Of a stretch of 64,000 bases of DNA, positions 28,152 to 37,115 are shown piece by piece. The notes beneath the pieces were generated by a model that was given only the letters and a program-made list of their open reading frames with translations, made no database searches and was not told the origin of the DNA. Positions within the stretch are counted from its first letter, which is position 1; each line of letters opens with the position of its first letter. The stretch is from CAZKBP01 sp964551015 (GTDB lineage Bacteria > Bacteroidota > Bacteroidia > Cytophagales > Microscillaceae). Where the stretch lies: contig CAZKBP010000026.1 in the NCBI GenBank assembly GCA_964551015.1, positions 23,533 to 87,532 on the forward strand, in the 5' to 3' direction. The position numbers and the translations under genes were made by a program.

Positions 28152-30182
28152 TTAGACTTTGGGTAAGGTGAAGAAAAAAGTACTACCTTGCTCTGGTTCA
28201 CTTTCCACCCAGATTTGCCCTTCTTGTTTTTCTACCAGTTCTCGAGATAAAATCAATCCCAGCCCTGTCCCCTTCTCGGGAGAAGAGCCGATTTGCGCAG
28301 TGCTTTCCGAAATTTTAAAGAGTTTTTGCTGATCTTCCGCATCTATACCAATGCCCGAATCCTCAACGGAGATCTGAATATAGTTTTCCTTTTCTTCTGA
28401 CCGCAAGGTAATACAGCCCTCCGCAGGTGTAAATTTGATCGCATTGGAAAGTATATTACGCAAAATCAACGCAAACATCTTGTGGTCAGCCATTACCCGA
28501 TGTGCTGAATCTATGCCATTATGAATATCCAATCGCTTGAGCTCAGCAGGAGTTTGTAGTTGGCTCAGGACTTCTTGACTGAGGGACTTCACTTCAAGAG
28601 GAAGCACACGCAGTTCCCACTGCCCTGTCTGTGTGACGGCCCACTGCAAAAGATTTTGTAATAAATGATAAAGTTGAGCCGAAGAATGATTGATCTTGGA
28701 AAGAAAGTAGTGAATTTCTTCTTGGCTGATTGTACCCAGATTATCGGATAGAGATTGGGTGATGGCACGAAAGGCTGACAAGGGGTTTTTCAGATCGTGG
28801 GCAACAATGGCAAAGAGCTTATCTTTGGTCGCATTGAGTTCGTACAGGCGATTGCGCTGTTCCGACAAAATACGATTGTCTCTTTGCTTGGCTCTAAGAA
28901 AATAGATAATAATTGCCAAGATCAACAATAAACCCAGAGAACTACCCAAGTAAATATGTCTTTGTGTTTTTTCTTCTTTGAGTTTGGCTTCCATTTTAAT
29001 TTTTTCTTTCTCCAACTGATAATTAGCTTCCAAACGAGATATTTGAATAATATTTTCCCGATCAAACAGGCTATCTTTGATTAAGGCCTGTTGTTTATAA
29101 TGATAAAGGGCGGAATCATATTGCTTCGTTTTCTCATAAAGGTTAGAAGCATTGAGATGAATCCTCCATAGATTATCGGGTGATTTTTCTTTTTTGGCCT
29201 CCCTCATCGCCTTATGAGCATTGATGAGCCCTTCGTGTAGTTCGCCCTTTTTAGCTTGCAGTGCAGAGAGGCCAGTCAGGGTAATGGTTTTCTCGGTTTG
29301 GTTATCAACTTCATCGTACATCTTGGCAGATTGGAGAAATAGCGTTTCCGCTTGTTTTAAACTATCCAATTTATTGTACAAACCCGCCAAACTCACTTGT
29401 GTGGCGGCAATTCCTAGTTTGTCGTCGAGTTTTTCTTTAATCTGAAAAGACAATTGATAGTATTCAATGGCCTTCTTGACCATTTCTTTGCGATCTTTTG
29501 CTTGCCCCTCTAGGCTTCCATAAATATTACCCAGATTGTTGTAAATCACAGCTAATGCCCGCTGATTATTCAATTCCTCGATGATGGGAAGTGCTTTGAG
29601 ATAAAATCGTTCAGCGTCGCGAAAATATTTTTGATTAAAATAAATATTACCCATATTTACTGAAATCATGGCCATATAAAGCGTATTTCCCAAATTCTCT
29701 TGGATCAAAAGTGCTTCTTGGTAATATCTAAGGGCTTTGGAATAATCCCCTTGCTTGTTGGCAACCACACCCAAACTGGTGAGAGCACCCGATTGCAGGG
29801 CAAAATCTTTCAACACCTTCATAAGTTGATAAGCTTCTTGGAGATAGACTTCTGCTTCTTGATATTTGCCCCGATTGGTGTACACAATCCCGAGATTATT
29901 CAGGGCAATCGCCTCTCCTTTTTTAAATTGTAGTGCTCGAGACAAGTCCAAGGCTTCACGTGCGTGATTGAGGGCTTGGGTGGGCTTTTGCCGACGGTAA
30001 GATTTACTGAGTTGATTTAGTAAATTTACCTTAACTGTATCTTCGCTTCTATGTTCGTTTAATTCTTTTTCTAAAGCAAGAAGGGAGTGATTCTGGGCGT
30101 CGGCTTCGGTAAATCCTAAATACATCACCCATAAACAGGTAATTATTCTAATAGAAAACCAGTGTCGGAAAATTGTTTTCAT
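28152..30182 (-). CDS. TPR-containing membrane sensor histidine kinase
   Basis: A 676-residue protein. A signal peptide ending near ADAQ (residue 30) precedes seven or so TPRs (about 40-370; NNLGIVYTNRGKYQEAEVYL type), a coiled region, one membrane helix (about 408-428), HisKA with His462 (IVAHDLKNPLSAF) and a HATPase domain (NILSNAIKFTP, DSGIGID, GTGLGLILSREL). This architecture, with periplasmic TPRs sensing and a NarL-type partner, is very common in Bacteroidota. It forms an operon with the regulator downstream. The signal sensed is unknown. Confidence 0.94.
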   Translation of the reverse strand: MKTIFRHWFSIRIITCLWVMYLGFTEADAQNHSLLALEKELNEHRSEDTVKVNLLNQLSKSYRRQKPTQALNHAREALDLSRALQFKKGEAIALNNLGIVYTNRGKYQEAEVYLQEAYQLMKVLKDFALQSGALTSLGVVANKQGDYSKALRYYQEALLIQENLGNTLYMAMISVNMGNIYFNQKYFRDAERFYLKALPIIEELNNQRALAVIYNNLGNIYGSLEGQAKDRKEMVKKAIEYYQLSFQIKEKLDDKLGIAATQVSLAGLYNKLDSLKQAETLFLQSAKMYDEVDNQTEKTITLTGLSALQAKKGELHEGLINAHKAMREAKKEKSPDNLWRIHLNASNLYEKTKQYDSALYHYKQQALIKDSLFDRENIIQISRLEANYQLEKEKIKMEAKLKEEKTQRHIYLGSSLGLLLILAIIIYFLRAKQRDNRILSEQRNRLYELNATKDKLFAIVAHDLKNPLSAFRAITQSLSDNLGTISQEEIHYFLSKINHSSAQLYHLLQNLLQWAVTQTGQWELRVLPLEVKSLSQEVLSQLQTPAELKRLDIHNGIDSAHRVMADHKMFALILRNILSNAIKFTPAEGCITLRSEEKENYIQISVEDSGIGIDAEDQQKLFKISESTAQIGSSPEKGTGLGLILSRELVEKQEGQIWVESEPEQGSTFFFTLPKV

Positions 30183-30799
30183 CAGTCAATCAAGTGAGCT
30201 AAGTTCATAAATGGTCAGTTGGCTCAAGACTCAATGAATTTTTACCAAATAAAATCTGCGCAAACGAAATGCTGAATCAGCGTGAGAACAGTGATGGATT
30301 GAAGAAGAAATTTTCTATTGAAGTTGCCTACGGACGTTGATTTATCGGCGAACAATGCATATTTTGGACTCTGAGGAGGCAAATTTTTAAGTAAATAGTC
30401 CGAGCTATGAACGAAAAAATTAGCAAAATCAGACTCTTGAGGAGACATTTTGCCGCACTGAGGCAAATTTTGAACAACCTCAGTGTAAATGAACCCCTGT
30501 TTTAAAACATACGAAGATTTGTTTTAAATCAAAGACGTAGTCCTTGCAAAAGAGTTTTCCTAATTCAATAATAATCTATTGATTTTAGAATAAAAACAGA
30601 CAATTCTTAACATTTTTGTCTCATTGATAAAATGACTTAGCATCCATCCAAACGCGTCGATTTTAGCTGCGAATGTGATGGTTCTCGGTTGTGCCACTTG
30701 GAGCAAATGAACCCACTATTCCAAATTTCTCACCTCTTTTGTAACTTTGAAAAAGCCTTTATTTGATTGGCAGAGGCAAACATCTAAACAAGCAAAACC
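30183..30799. other. Intergenic region without a supported gene
   Basis: A stretch of 617 bp between divergent genes. A 74-codon minus-strand ORF (30242-30466) has no recognisable features and is not called. A perfect 8-bp hairpin (CACTGAGG 30456-30463, CCTCAGTG 30478-30485) lies inside. Three loosely similar segments (CTGAGGAGGCAAATTTT near 30373, a related one near 30437, CTGAGGCAAATTTTGA near 30458) hint at a decayed repeat. TAACTTTG at 30742-30749 is a likely -7 box for the epimerase. Confidence 0.4.
30742..30749 (+). promoter_or_regulatory. Candidate -7 promoter box for the epimerase-clpP unit
   Basis: TAACTTTG matches TAnnTTTG and lies 50 bp before the ATG. The -33 region is less clear. 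Confidence 0.45.
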
Positions 30800-31831
30800 A
30801 TGAAAATACTGATGATCGGCGGAACAGGTTTTATCGGTGGCCCGCTCACCAAGAGGTTACTGGAAGAGCAGCACGATGTGGCCGTTTTTCATAGAGGGAG
30901 TCTGGCGCAGGTCATTAGCCACGAGAACCTAAGTTTTATCCAAGGAGATCGCAAAGATTTATTGGACTATCAAGAAGCCCTGCGTCAATTTGAACCCGAG
31001 GTAGTCATCGATGTAATCGCTTATCAGGTAGAAGATGCCTGGCTATTGCGAAAAGTATTAGAACCTTTAAAACCCAGAATCATCCTACTCAGCAGTGCCG
31101 ATGTATATCAAGCCTATGGTGTTTTGCTGGGAGATACCCACGAACTGGCAACACTGCCCATCACGGAGGAGTCGCCCCTGCGGGATTACCTTTATCCCTA
31201 CCGAGGTGGCGTGGAAGTAAAAGAAGGTTTTGATGAATTTTTATACAATTATGATAAAATTCTGATAGAGCAGATTCTGCAGGCAAGTCCTGATCTAAAA
31301 ACCACCATCTTGCGCCTACCCGCGCTCTACGGCCCAGGCGACCGACAGCATAAATTAGCTCCTTATCTCAAAAGAATGGCCGACCAGCGTCCCTTTATTT
31401 TGCTCGATCAACGGAAGGCCAATTGGCACTGGACACGTGGCTACATTGAAGACATCATAGAAGCCATTTTATTGGCAACTACTCACCCCAAAGCCGAGTC
31501 TCAAATCTATAACGTGGGAGAAGCTGAGGCATTCCCCGAAAAAATTTTGATCCAAAAACTAGCCGAGATGACCCAATGGTCGGGCGAAATCGTGGAGGTC
31601 GAGCAAACCCAACTCCCCCCTGCCCTACAGGAGCATTATAACTGGGGACAAGACCTCATCGTGGATAGTCAGAAAATCAGAAAAGAACTGGGCTATCAAG
31701 AAAAACATACTTGGGAGGAAGGTATCAAAAAAACTATTAACTTTGAACTTAGTTTCTATGAAAATAACCCCGAAGCCTTGGCCTTTGATTATAAAGCCGA
31801 AGACCAAGCGCGAGCGAAGCTGAAGGGTTAG
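30800..31831 (+). CDS. NAD-dependent epimerase/dehydratase (extended SDR)
   Basis: A 343-residue protein. The N-terminal Rossmann motif GGTGFIGG at about 8-15 binds NAD(P), and the SDR catalytic YxxxK is in FLYNYDKILIEQ. Length and fold are those of nucleotide-sugar epimerases/reductases; the closest well-known relatives by pattern are chloroplast CSP41-like and UDP-glucose-epimerase-like proteins. The substrate cannot be read. It is followed 32 bp later by clpP, so the two may be one transcript ending at the terminator after clpP. Confidence 0.85.
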   Translation: MKILMIGGTGFIGGPLTKRLLEEQHDVAVFHRGSLAQVISHENLSFIQGDRKDLLDYQEALRQFEPEVVIDVIAYQVEDAWLLRKVLEPLKPRIILLSSADVYQAYGVLLGDTHELATLPITEESPLRDYLYPYRGGVEVKEGFDEFLYNYDKILIEQILQASPDLKTTILRLPALYGPGDRQHKLAPYLKRMADQRPFILLDQRKANWHWTRGYIEDIIEAILLATTHPKAESQIYNVGEAEAFPEKILIQKLAEMTQWSGEIVEVEQTQLPPALQEHYNWGQDLIVDSQKIRKELGYQEKHTWEEGIKKTINFELSFYENNPEALAFDYKAEDQARAKLKG

Positions 31832-31863
31832 TGTTTAACCAATGATCTAAACCTGAAAAAACT

Positions 31864-32478
31864 ATGATCCGTTTTGAAGATGACGATGAAAATGAGAATC
31901 CCCTCAAAGAAGTGGCTGCCAGCCTGAGTGGGATGAATATGTTCAATAAAAAATTCTTAGAGAAAAGACGCGTATTCCTCTGGGGTCCCGTGATGGACGA
32001 TTCAGCCAAGGACGTAATTAGCCGCCTGATGTTTCTCGAGGCCGAAAAGCCAGGCGAAGAAATCGTGTTCTACATCAATAGCCCAGGTGGTATGGTTACC
32101 GCCGGAATGGCCATCTATGATACTATGAATATGATCTCTTCACCCGTTTCCACCGTCTGTATGGGATTGGCCGCCTCTATGGGTTCTATCCTGCTTTCGG
32201 CGGGTGAGAAAGGAAAAAGATTTGTTTTCCCACACGGTGAAATCATGATTCACCAACCCAGCATTGGTGGTACGATGCAAGGACGCGCTTCTGACATCGC
32301 CATTCAAGCTCGTCAGATTAAAAAAACCAAAGAATTGGGTGCCAAAATCTTAGCTGATAACTGCGACCAACCTTACGACAAAATCCTCAAAGATTTTGAC
32401 CGTGATTACTGGATGGACGCCGATGAAGCCGTAGAGTATGGCATCGTGGACAAAATCGTTGAGAAAATCGCGTTTTAG
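31864..32478 (+). CDS. clpP: ATP-dependent Clp protease proteolytic subunit
   Basis: A 204-residue serine protease that forms a double heptamer and degrades substrates fed by ClpX or ClpA/C. The catalytic triad is present: Ser105 (GLAASMGS), His130 (EIMIHQP) and Asp181 (DFDRDYWM). The acidic N-terminus (FEDDDENE) is unusual. The gene is not in the common tig-clpP-clpX arrangement, so it is probably a second ClpP paralogue. A strong terminator follows. The ClpS adaptor gene in this window lies at 47466. Confidence 0.95.
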   Translation: MIRFEDDDENENPLKEVAASLSGMNMFNKKFLEKRRVFLWGPVMDDSAKDVISRLMFLEAEKPGEEIVFYINSPGGMVTAGMAIYDTMNMISSPVSTVCMGLAASMGSILLSAGEKGKRFVFPHGEIMIHQPSIGGTMQGRASDIAIQARQIKKTKELGAKILADNCDQPYDKILKDFDRDYWMDADEAVEYGIVDKIVEKIAF

Positions 32479-32500
32479 CAAAAATCAATGCAAACCAATC

Positions 32501-32533
32501 AGAACCTGATCTTATCGCTCAGGTTCTTTTTTT
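32501..32533 (+). terminator. Rho-independent terminator after clpP
   Basis: A perfect 9-bp stem (AGAACCTGA / TCAGGTTCT) with a 9-base loop, followed by a run of T. Confidence 0.92.
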
Positions 32534-32639
32534 GCGCCTGTACCCAAAAGTGTCTCTTGGGGGCAAAAGCCACGACAATAGAACCCTCAAGCAATGAGAC
32601 ACAAAGATAACTCTCCAAAGAATCCCCCTTCTTGTCGTT

Positions 32640-32766
32640 TGAGTGACATTCTCTTCGCCCACCATCAGCTATCTTGGTGCTAAAGTTAAGTAATCTACTA
32701 TTATGAATCTGAAAACCACAGCGTAGCTCTTAGTTTGAACTAATTTTATTACGCTGTGGTTTTTTA
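32640..32766 (+). ncRNA. Candidate small RNA or attenuator upstream of the DUF547 gene
   Basis: Between the clpP terminator and the DUF547 gene there is 386 bp without a normal gene. Its right part shows a short hairpin (CACCA 32660-32664 with TGGTG 32675-32679) and a very strong terminator-type hairpin: 14-bp stem 32712-32725 / 32750-32763 followed by T6, with an inner small stem (TTAGT/ACTAA). A seven-codon ORF, MNLKTTA (32703-32726), overlaps the left arm of the terminator stem, the geometry of a leader peptide and attenuator. TATCTTGG at 32670-32677 is a near-match to a -7 box. So this is either a small RNA of about 80 bases or an attenuated leader for the gene starting about 100 bp later. 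I do not recognise a known RNA family. Confidence 0.45.
32712..32766 (+). terminator. Strong intrinsic terminator upstream of the DUF547 gene
   Basis: A 14-bp perfect stem (arms 32712-32725 and 32750-32763) with a 24-base structured loop and T-rich tail. It does not follow an annotated ORF directly, since clpP has its own terminator about 180 bp earlier. That is why a separate RNA is proposed. Confidence 0.85.
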
Positions 32767-32864
32767 TATTGAGTGTATAATCTTGGAATTAATTAAAAAA
32801 AGAAAAAAATTCCAATTTTATTAGCTCATTTTGTTTGTATCACCAAACTAACCATTATCCCATT

Positions 32865-33596
32865 ATGAAATATTCATTCTTCGCTATTATTTTTTTATTA
32901 TTATGCTCGGGCTTTGTTCAGGCTCCAGAACAAGATACGCCACCCACTACGGTTTCACACGCAGCTTGGAATGCCCTGTTGACCCAGTATGTAAGCTCCG
33001 CCGGTAAGGTTAATTACCAAGGAATGAAGGCCAGCCAAGCCAAACTAGAGACCTACTTGGCCACACTCCAAAAGGGTATCTCGAGTAGCGCCTCCAAGGG
33101 TGAAAAAATGGCTTTTTGGATTAATGCCTATAATGCTTTTACCGTGAAGCTTATCGTAGACAATTACCCCGTGAAGAGTATCAAAGACCTCAAAGGAGGC
33201 AAACCCTGGGACGCGAAGTTTGTCAATATCGGAGGGAAATCTTATAGTCTTAATAATATTGAGCACGATATTCTCAGAGCAAATTATTTTGATCCTCGCT
33301 TACATTTTGTGCTAGTCTGTGCGGCTAAATCTTGCCCAAAGCTATTGAACAAGGCTTACACGGCTGGTAATTTGGGAGTAGAAATGACCAACCAAGCCAA
33401 GTACTTTATTAATAATCCTGCGAAAAATAAGATTTCTGCCAACAGTGCCCAAGTTTCTAAACTTTTTGATTGGTACAAAGGCGATTTTACCAAAAGCGGA
33501 AGCCTCGTGAGCTATCTAAATAAATATGCTAACACCAAGCTCAGCTCAGGTGCCAAAATTACACATTTGACTTACGATTGGTCTTTGAATAATTGA
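32865..33596 (+). CDS. Secreted DUF547 domain protein
   Basis: A 243-residue protein from the ATG at 32865, chosen because a signal peptide (MKYSFFAIIFLLLCSGFVQA) starts there; the upstream in-frame TTG would put charged residues in front. The DUF547 domain spans about 45-235 (MAFWINAYNAFTVKLIVDNY; FVLVCAAKSCPKL). The domain resembles transglutaminase/papain-fold proteins and has a conserved Cys in the AAKSCP segment and a nearby His, but its function is unknown. It ends at a bidirectional terminator. Confidence 0.88.
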   Translation: MKYSFFAIIFLLLCSGFVQAPEQDTPPTTVSHAAWNALLTQYVSSAGKVNYQGMKASQAKLETYLATLQKGISSSASKGEKMAFWINAYNAFTVKLIVDNYPVKSIKDLKGGKPWDAKFVNIGGKSYSLNNIEHDILRANYFDPRLHFVLVCAAKSCPKLLNKAYTAGNLGVEMTNQAKYFINNPAKNKISANSAQVSKLFDWYKGDFTKSGSLVSYLNKYANTKLSSGAKITHLTYDWSLNN

Positions 33597-33613
33597 TTAT
33601 AAATTTAAAAGTA

Positions 33614-33660
33614 ACAGACTCGAAGATTCAAATCCATAATCTTCGGGGCTGTCATCTTTT
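33614..33660. terminator. Bidirectional terminator between convergent genes
   Basis: A 15-position stem (33614-33628 with 33638-33652, one mismatch and one G-T pair) with a 9-base loop. T-rich tails lie on both sides: CATCTTTT on the plus strand and CTTTTAAATTT when read on the minus strand. It serves the DUF547 gene and the PAP2 gene. Confidence 0.85.
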
Positions 33661-34666
33661 AATTCTCCTGCTTTCCCCACCAACCAAATCGCTGATTTAG
33701 CGTAGCACCACCCCAAATAAAAAGAAACACACTCAAAGTAGTGAGGATAAAATTTGCTAAAGCATTTTCCGCTAGGCCTGAGAGCAACAATAGTTGACGG
33801 CTGGTCAAACTAAGCAAAGCAAATAAGGCAAACGCCACCAGCACCCGAGCGATTCTTTTCCAAAGCACAGCCTCATCCTCAGGGATGCCACGCTGCCCTA
33901 CTACTAAGAAGCCCAAATTTAACCCCAGAAGATAAGCCGCTAAATCATAAGCCTCTGCGGGTAGTATCAAAAGCATTCCGAAAGGAGCCAAAAATAAAAA
34001 CAGAAAAGGAAGTATTTTGGAACGATCAATGGCTATTTTCGCTTGTTCTTCAAAGGTCTTCCAGCGCGCTGGACGCAAAATGACGGCCTGAAAAGCTGTC
34101 CATACAACCAAGCCCAAGACGTACCCTCCCAGCACGTCGGCTAGGAAATGCACCCCCAAGTATATTCTAGAAAAGGGAATCAATAAGATCAAGGCCAGAG
34201 ATAAATACCTTAACCAAAGCGAGGAAAACAAAACAAAAATTGCCCCCCACAGGGCTACCGTAATGCTGGTGTGCCCTGAGGGAAAGCCATAGGCCACGCC
34301 TTCGGCTTCCCGGTAGTATTGCACCACTTCTGAGGGCAAAGGATCAAAGAAGCCCTTGGCTCCACCTTTCTCATAAATCACCAAAGAAGCATCGGGCAAT
34401 TGTCCATCTAATAAGGCAAGGGTAGAATCCACGTGGAAAGGCCGCGGCAGGGCAAAATAGTCCTTAAAAAAAACTGTCAATACTGCTGTCCAGAGCAAAA
34501 TTTGCATCAGCACAAAACCTTTGCGAAAATTTACTCCAAAAATCAAAATGGAAAGCAGCACAATGTAAAACCCTCCGTAGCCCAAGCCAGTGATTAGACG
34601 CATGAAGGCCGTCAGCCAGACCGTTTCAAAAGCTTGGAAGAAATGGTTAATCTCAGTTTGGAACAT
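33659..34666 (-). CDS. PAP2-family membrane phosphatase
   Basis: A 335-residue integral membrane protein with about eight hydrophobic helices. All three PAP2 motifs are present: KDYFALPRP (Lys68, Arg75-Pro76), PSGHT (129-133) and SRIYLGVHFLAD (Ser166-Arg167, His173, Asp177). It removes phosphate from lipid phosphates such as undecaprenyl pyrophosphate or phosphatidic/phosphatidylglycerol phosphate. The C-terminal 120 residues beyond the PAP2 core add extra membrane helices. The exact lipid substrate cannot be told. Confidence 0.92.
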   Translation of the reverse strand: MFQTEINHFFQAFETVWLTAFMRLITGLGYGGFYIVLLSILIFGVNFRKGFVLMQILLWTAVLTVFFKDYFALPRPFHVDSTLALLDGQLPDASLVIYEKGGAKGFFDPLPSEVVQYYREAEGVAYGFPSGHTSITVALWGAIFVLFSSLWLRYLSLALILLIPFSRIYLGVHFLADVLGGYVLGLVVWTAFQAVILRPARWKTFEEQAKIAIDRSKILPFLFLFLAPFGMLLILPAEAYDLAAYLLGLNLGFLVVGQRGIPEDEAVLWKRIARVLVAFALFALLSLTSRQLLLLSGLAENALANFILTTLSVFLFIWGGATLNQRFGWWGKQEN

Positions 34667-34747
34667 CGGTCATTTGCTTTGGGAATACACCCACTAAGCT
34701 ATCACTTTTTATTGCAAAACTGAAGATGATAAGCCAATCATCAAAAA

Positions 34748-35239
34748 CTATCGATTCTGCTCTCGCATTTCGCGCTGGCGCATAGGCATACGATCAATGA
34801 GGCCAAAAATATGATCTGTGCTGGTGAATGCACGCTCTCGGAGCTTTACGCCACCATCCTTACCGATAAGCAAAATCCTAAATTCATCGGCAGGGATTTC
34901 GTACTTTTCGCGGATGCGGGCGGCCGTGGGTGCCTCTATGATTTGATTTTCATAAAAGCCTTTTTGTTCGGAGAAAAAATGGAAGACAATCAAATCTCGT
35001 TCTTTGATTCCTTGGGTTTGTCGGTTCAATGCCTGTGCTTGTTCTTGATAATCAAAATTTTGTTGATTGGGCGAAAAAATAAGAATTAAGCGATTTTTCC
35101 ATTGATAATCGCTCAAATCTAGCGTGTCCTTAGGTAGTCGCATAGAGTTTTCGTTGGAAGTTAGGTGTGATGTTGGTGTGTAGCAACTCATCAGTAGACT
35201 TGCTAGGCAGAGCCAGTTTGTTACATAAAATTTTTTCAT
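34748..35239 (-). CDS. DUF4174 secreted lipoprotein
   Basis: A 163-residue protein with a signal peptide ending in a lipobox-like LLMSC (Cys19). The body matches the DUF4174 pattern: YQWKNRLILIFSPN at the first strand, ERDLIVFHFF, EFRILLIGKDGGVKLRERA, then the HIFGLIDRMPMRQREMRE tail. The family has a thioredoxin-like fold without the CxxC motif, and its role is unknown. It lies 81 bp upstream of the PAP2 gene on the same strand. Confidence 0.85.
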   Translation of the reverse strand: MKKFYVTNWLCLASLLMSCYTPTSHLTSNENSMRLPKDTLDLSDYQWKNRLILIFSPNQQNFDYQEQAQALNRQTQGIKERDLIVFHFFSEQKGFYENQIIEAPTAARIREKYEIPADEFRILLIGKDGGVKLRERAFTSTDHIFGLIDRMPMRQREMREQNR

Positions 35240-35312
35240 AACGTTTTTTTAAGCAAACCATTTCCTTGCTTTTTTGATTGCTACTTTTAACATTAATGAA
35301 AAAAATTCTAAA

Positions 35313-36389
35313 TTGAAAAAAATAGATTATCTCATCGTCGGCCAAGGCATCGCCGGCACGGTGCTTTCTTACACCTTACTTCAAAAAGGCAAACACGTAC
35401 TGGTGGTAGATCAAGACACCGAAAACAATGCTTCCAAAGCGGCTTCGGGCGTTTGTAACCCCATCACGGGGCGCAGATTGGTCAAGACTTGGAAGGCAGA
35501 CGTACTTTTTCCTTTTTTACATACTTTTTACAAGCAATTACAGGCCGAAATTGGAGGAGATTTTTTCCATCCCAAAGAAGTTTACCGTACCTTCTCTTCC
35601 ACCAAAGAGCAAAACGATTGGTTTGCCAAAACCGAAGAAGCAGGCTGGAAATATTACGTGAACACGGAAATAGACCATTCTACCTACGCTAAATTCATTG
35701 ACAACCAACACGGAGGCTGGGAAACACGAGGGGCTGCCCACATTGATGTGGCTAAAATGCTTGAGGCTTATCAGGGCTACTTAGACCAGCGAGGAATATT
35801 GCAAAGAACTACTTTTGCCTACCAAGACCTAAGGATAGAAAACGGAAGAGTGCTTTGGCAAGAAATTGAAGCTTCCAAGGTTATTTTCTGTGAAGGCGCG
35901 CAAGCGATTCATAATCCTTATTTTCGCTATCTCCCCTTCCGACCCGACAAGGGCGAATGGTTGAAAGTCAGAATTGCGGGGGCAGCATTAGAGAATTTGA
36001 TCAAGCAAAATGTATTTATTATTCCTTTGGGAGAAGAGGAGTTTTTGATTTCCGGCACTTATCATCAGGGAGATTTGAGCTACCAAACTACCGAAAAGGC
36101 TCGCCAAGAATTGAGTCAGAAACTGGATAAAGTCCTCAAATTGCCCTACGAAATCCTAGACCAGCGCGCAGGCATTCGCGCAGCTACCAAGCACCGTCGC
36201 CCTTTTTTTGGTTTGCATCCCAAGTATCCTCCATTGGCGATTTTTAATGGTCTGGGAACCAAAGGCTTGAGCCTTTCCCCCTATTTTGCTTTGCAATTTT
36301 ATGAACATCTAGAAAATGGAAAGGCACTCGACGAGGAAGTGGACATCCAACGCTACGAAACATCTGTGGATGAATACGGTAAAAACTAA
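35313..36389 (+). CDS. FAD-dependent amino-acid oxidase-type oxidoreductase
   Basis: A 358-residue DAO-family flavoprotein. The FAD-binding motif is at the very N-terminus (IDYLIVGQGIAGTVLSYTL), which supports the TTG at 35313 over the longer reading from 35274. GVCNPITGRRLVKTW and the C-terminal IFNGLGTKGLSLSPYFA are typical of the glycine/D-amino-acid-oxidase-like branch near MnmC-C/ThiO. The substrate is unknown. Its stop overlaps that of the convergent rhomboid gene by 3 bases. Confidence 0.85.
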   Translation: MKKIDYLIVGQGIAGTVLSYTLLQKGKHVLVVDQDTENNASKAASGVCNPITGRRLVKTWKADVLFPFLHTFYKQLQAEIGGDFFHPKEVYRTFSSTKEQNDWFAKTEEAGWKYYVNTEIDHSTYAKFIDNQHGGWETRGAAHIDVAKMLEAYQGYLDQRGILQRTTFAYQDLRIENGRVLWQEIEASKVIFCEGAQAIHNPYFRYLPFRPDKGEWLKVRIAGAALENLIKQNVFIIPLGEEEFLISGTYHQGDLSYQTTEKARQELSQKLDKVLKLPYEILDQRAGIRAATKHRRPFFGLHPKYPPLAIFNGLGTKGLSLSPYFALQFYEHLENGKALDEEVDIQRYETSVDEYGKN

Positions 36390-37069
36390 CCGAGATTGGT
36401 AAGATTGGTCACGTCAATATCCTGAGGTTCGCTTACTGAATTCTGCTTAGGCTTAGATTTTTTAGGCTTAGGTTCGCTGGCATTGGGTCGTAATGCGTAG
36501 CCAAAAATACCTCCGCAGACTCCTCCGATGATATGGGCAAATTCTGAGATTTGGTTATTAACCAGTAAGGCGGAATAAATCTCTTTACCCAAGAAAAGTA
36601 AGGCTATCAGAATAAAGGTCATCGGGATCGCACCTTTACGCACATTTGTAAAAGACACCAACAAAATCATCATAAATACAATGCCACTCGCTCCCAACAA
36701 AGAATTGGCAAAAAGTAAAGCATTTAAAATTCCTGTGATAAAAGCGGTCAGGAACATCACCACGATGAGCATCCTAGAACCATATTTTTCTTCCAAAATA
36801 GGCCCTAATAACAGAATAAAAGAAAAATTACCTACCAAATGCTCCCAGTTGGCATGGCCAAAGGCGTGAGAAAAAAGACGGAAATAAGCCAAGGGATTCC
36901 CCAAGTCCATGTAAGACGTACCAAAAGGATATACCATAAAAAGATATCGGGAAAGATTGCCCACCCCTCTGCCGTCCATACTGAAAAAGATAGTCGTATC
37001 GAGGGTCGTGATTGCCACGCAAATCAAGGTATAGGTAAGAATGACGGGGGAGTTATAGGTAATTTTCAT
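36386..37069 (-). CDS. Rhomboid-family intramembrane serine protease
   Basis: A 227-residue protein from the ATG at 37069; a longer frame to 37123 would overlap the upstream gene and add an atypical N-terminus. It has about six membrane helices. The catalytic dyad is Ser128 (GASG) and His179 (EFAHIIGG), with the rhomboid HxxWxHLxxN motif (HANWEHLVGN, about 72-81). It cleaves membrane proteins within the bilayer. The C-terminal tail is Pro/Lys-rich and cytoplasmic. It is preceded by the DUF2927 lipoprotein gene. Confidence 0.92.
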   Translation of the reverse strand: MKITYNSPVILTYTLICVAITTLDTTIFFSMDGRGVGNLSRYLFMVYPFGTSYMDLGNPLAYFRLFSHAFGHANWEHLVGNFSFILLLGPILEEKYGSRMLIVVMFLTAFITGILNALLFANSLLGASGIVFMMILLVSFTNVRKGAIPMTFILIALLFLGKEIYSALLVNNQISEFAHIIGGVCGGIFGYALRPNASEPKPKKSKPKQNSVSEPQDIDVTNLTNLG

Positions 37070-37115
37070 GGTTTTTTGGTCTATACGATTAGATAAAGAT
37101 ACAAAATATCCAGCT

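Noticed and set aside
30242..30466. 74-codon minus-strand ORF in the kinase-epimerase gap
   Set aside because: No signal peptide, motif, start context or codon pattern supports it, and it contains a perfect hairpin.
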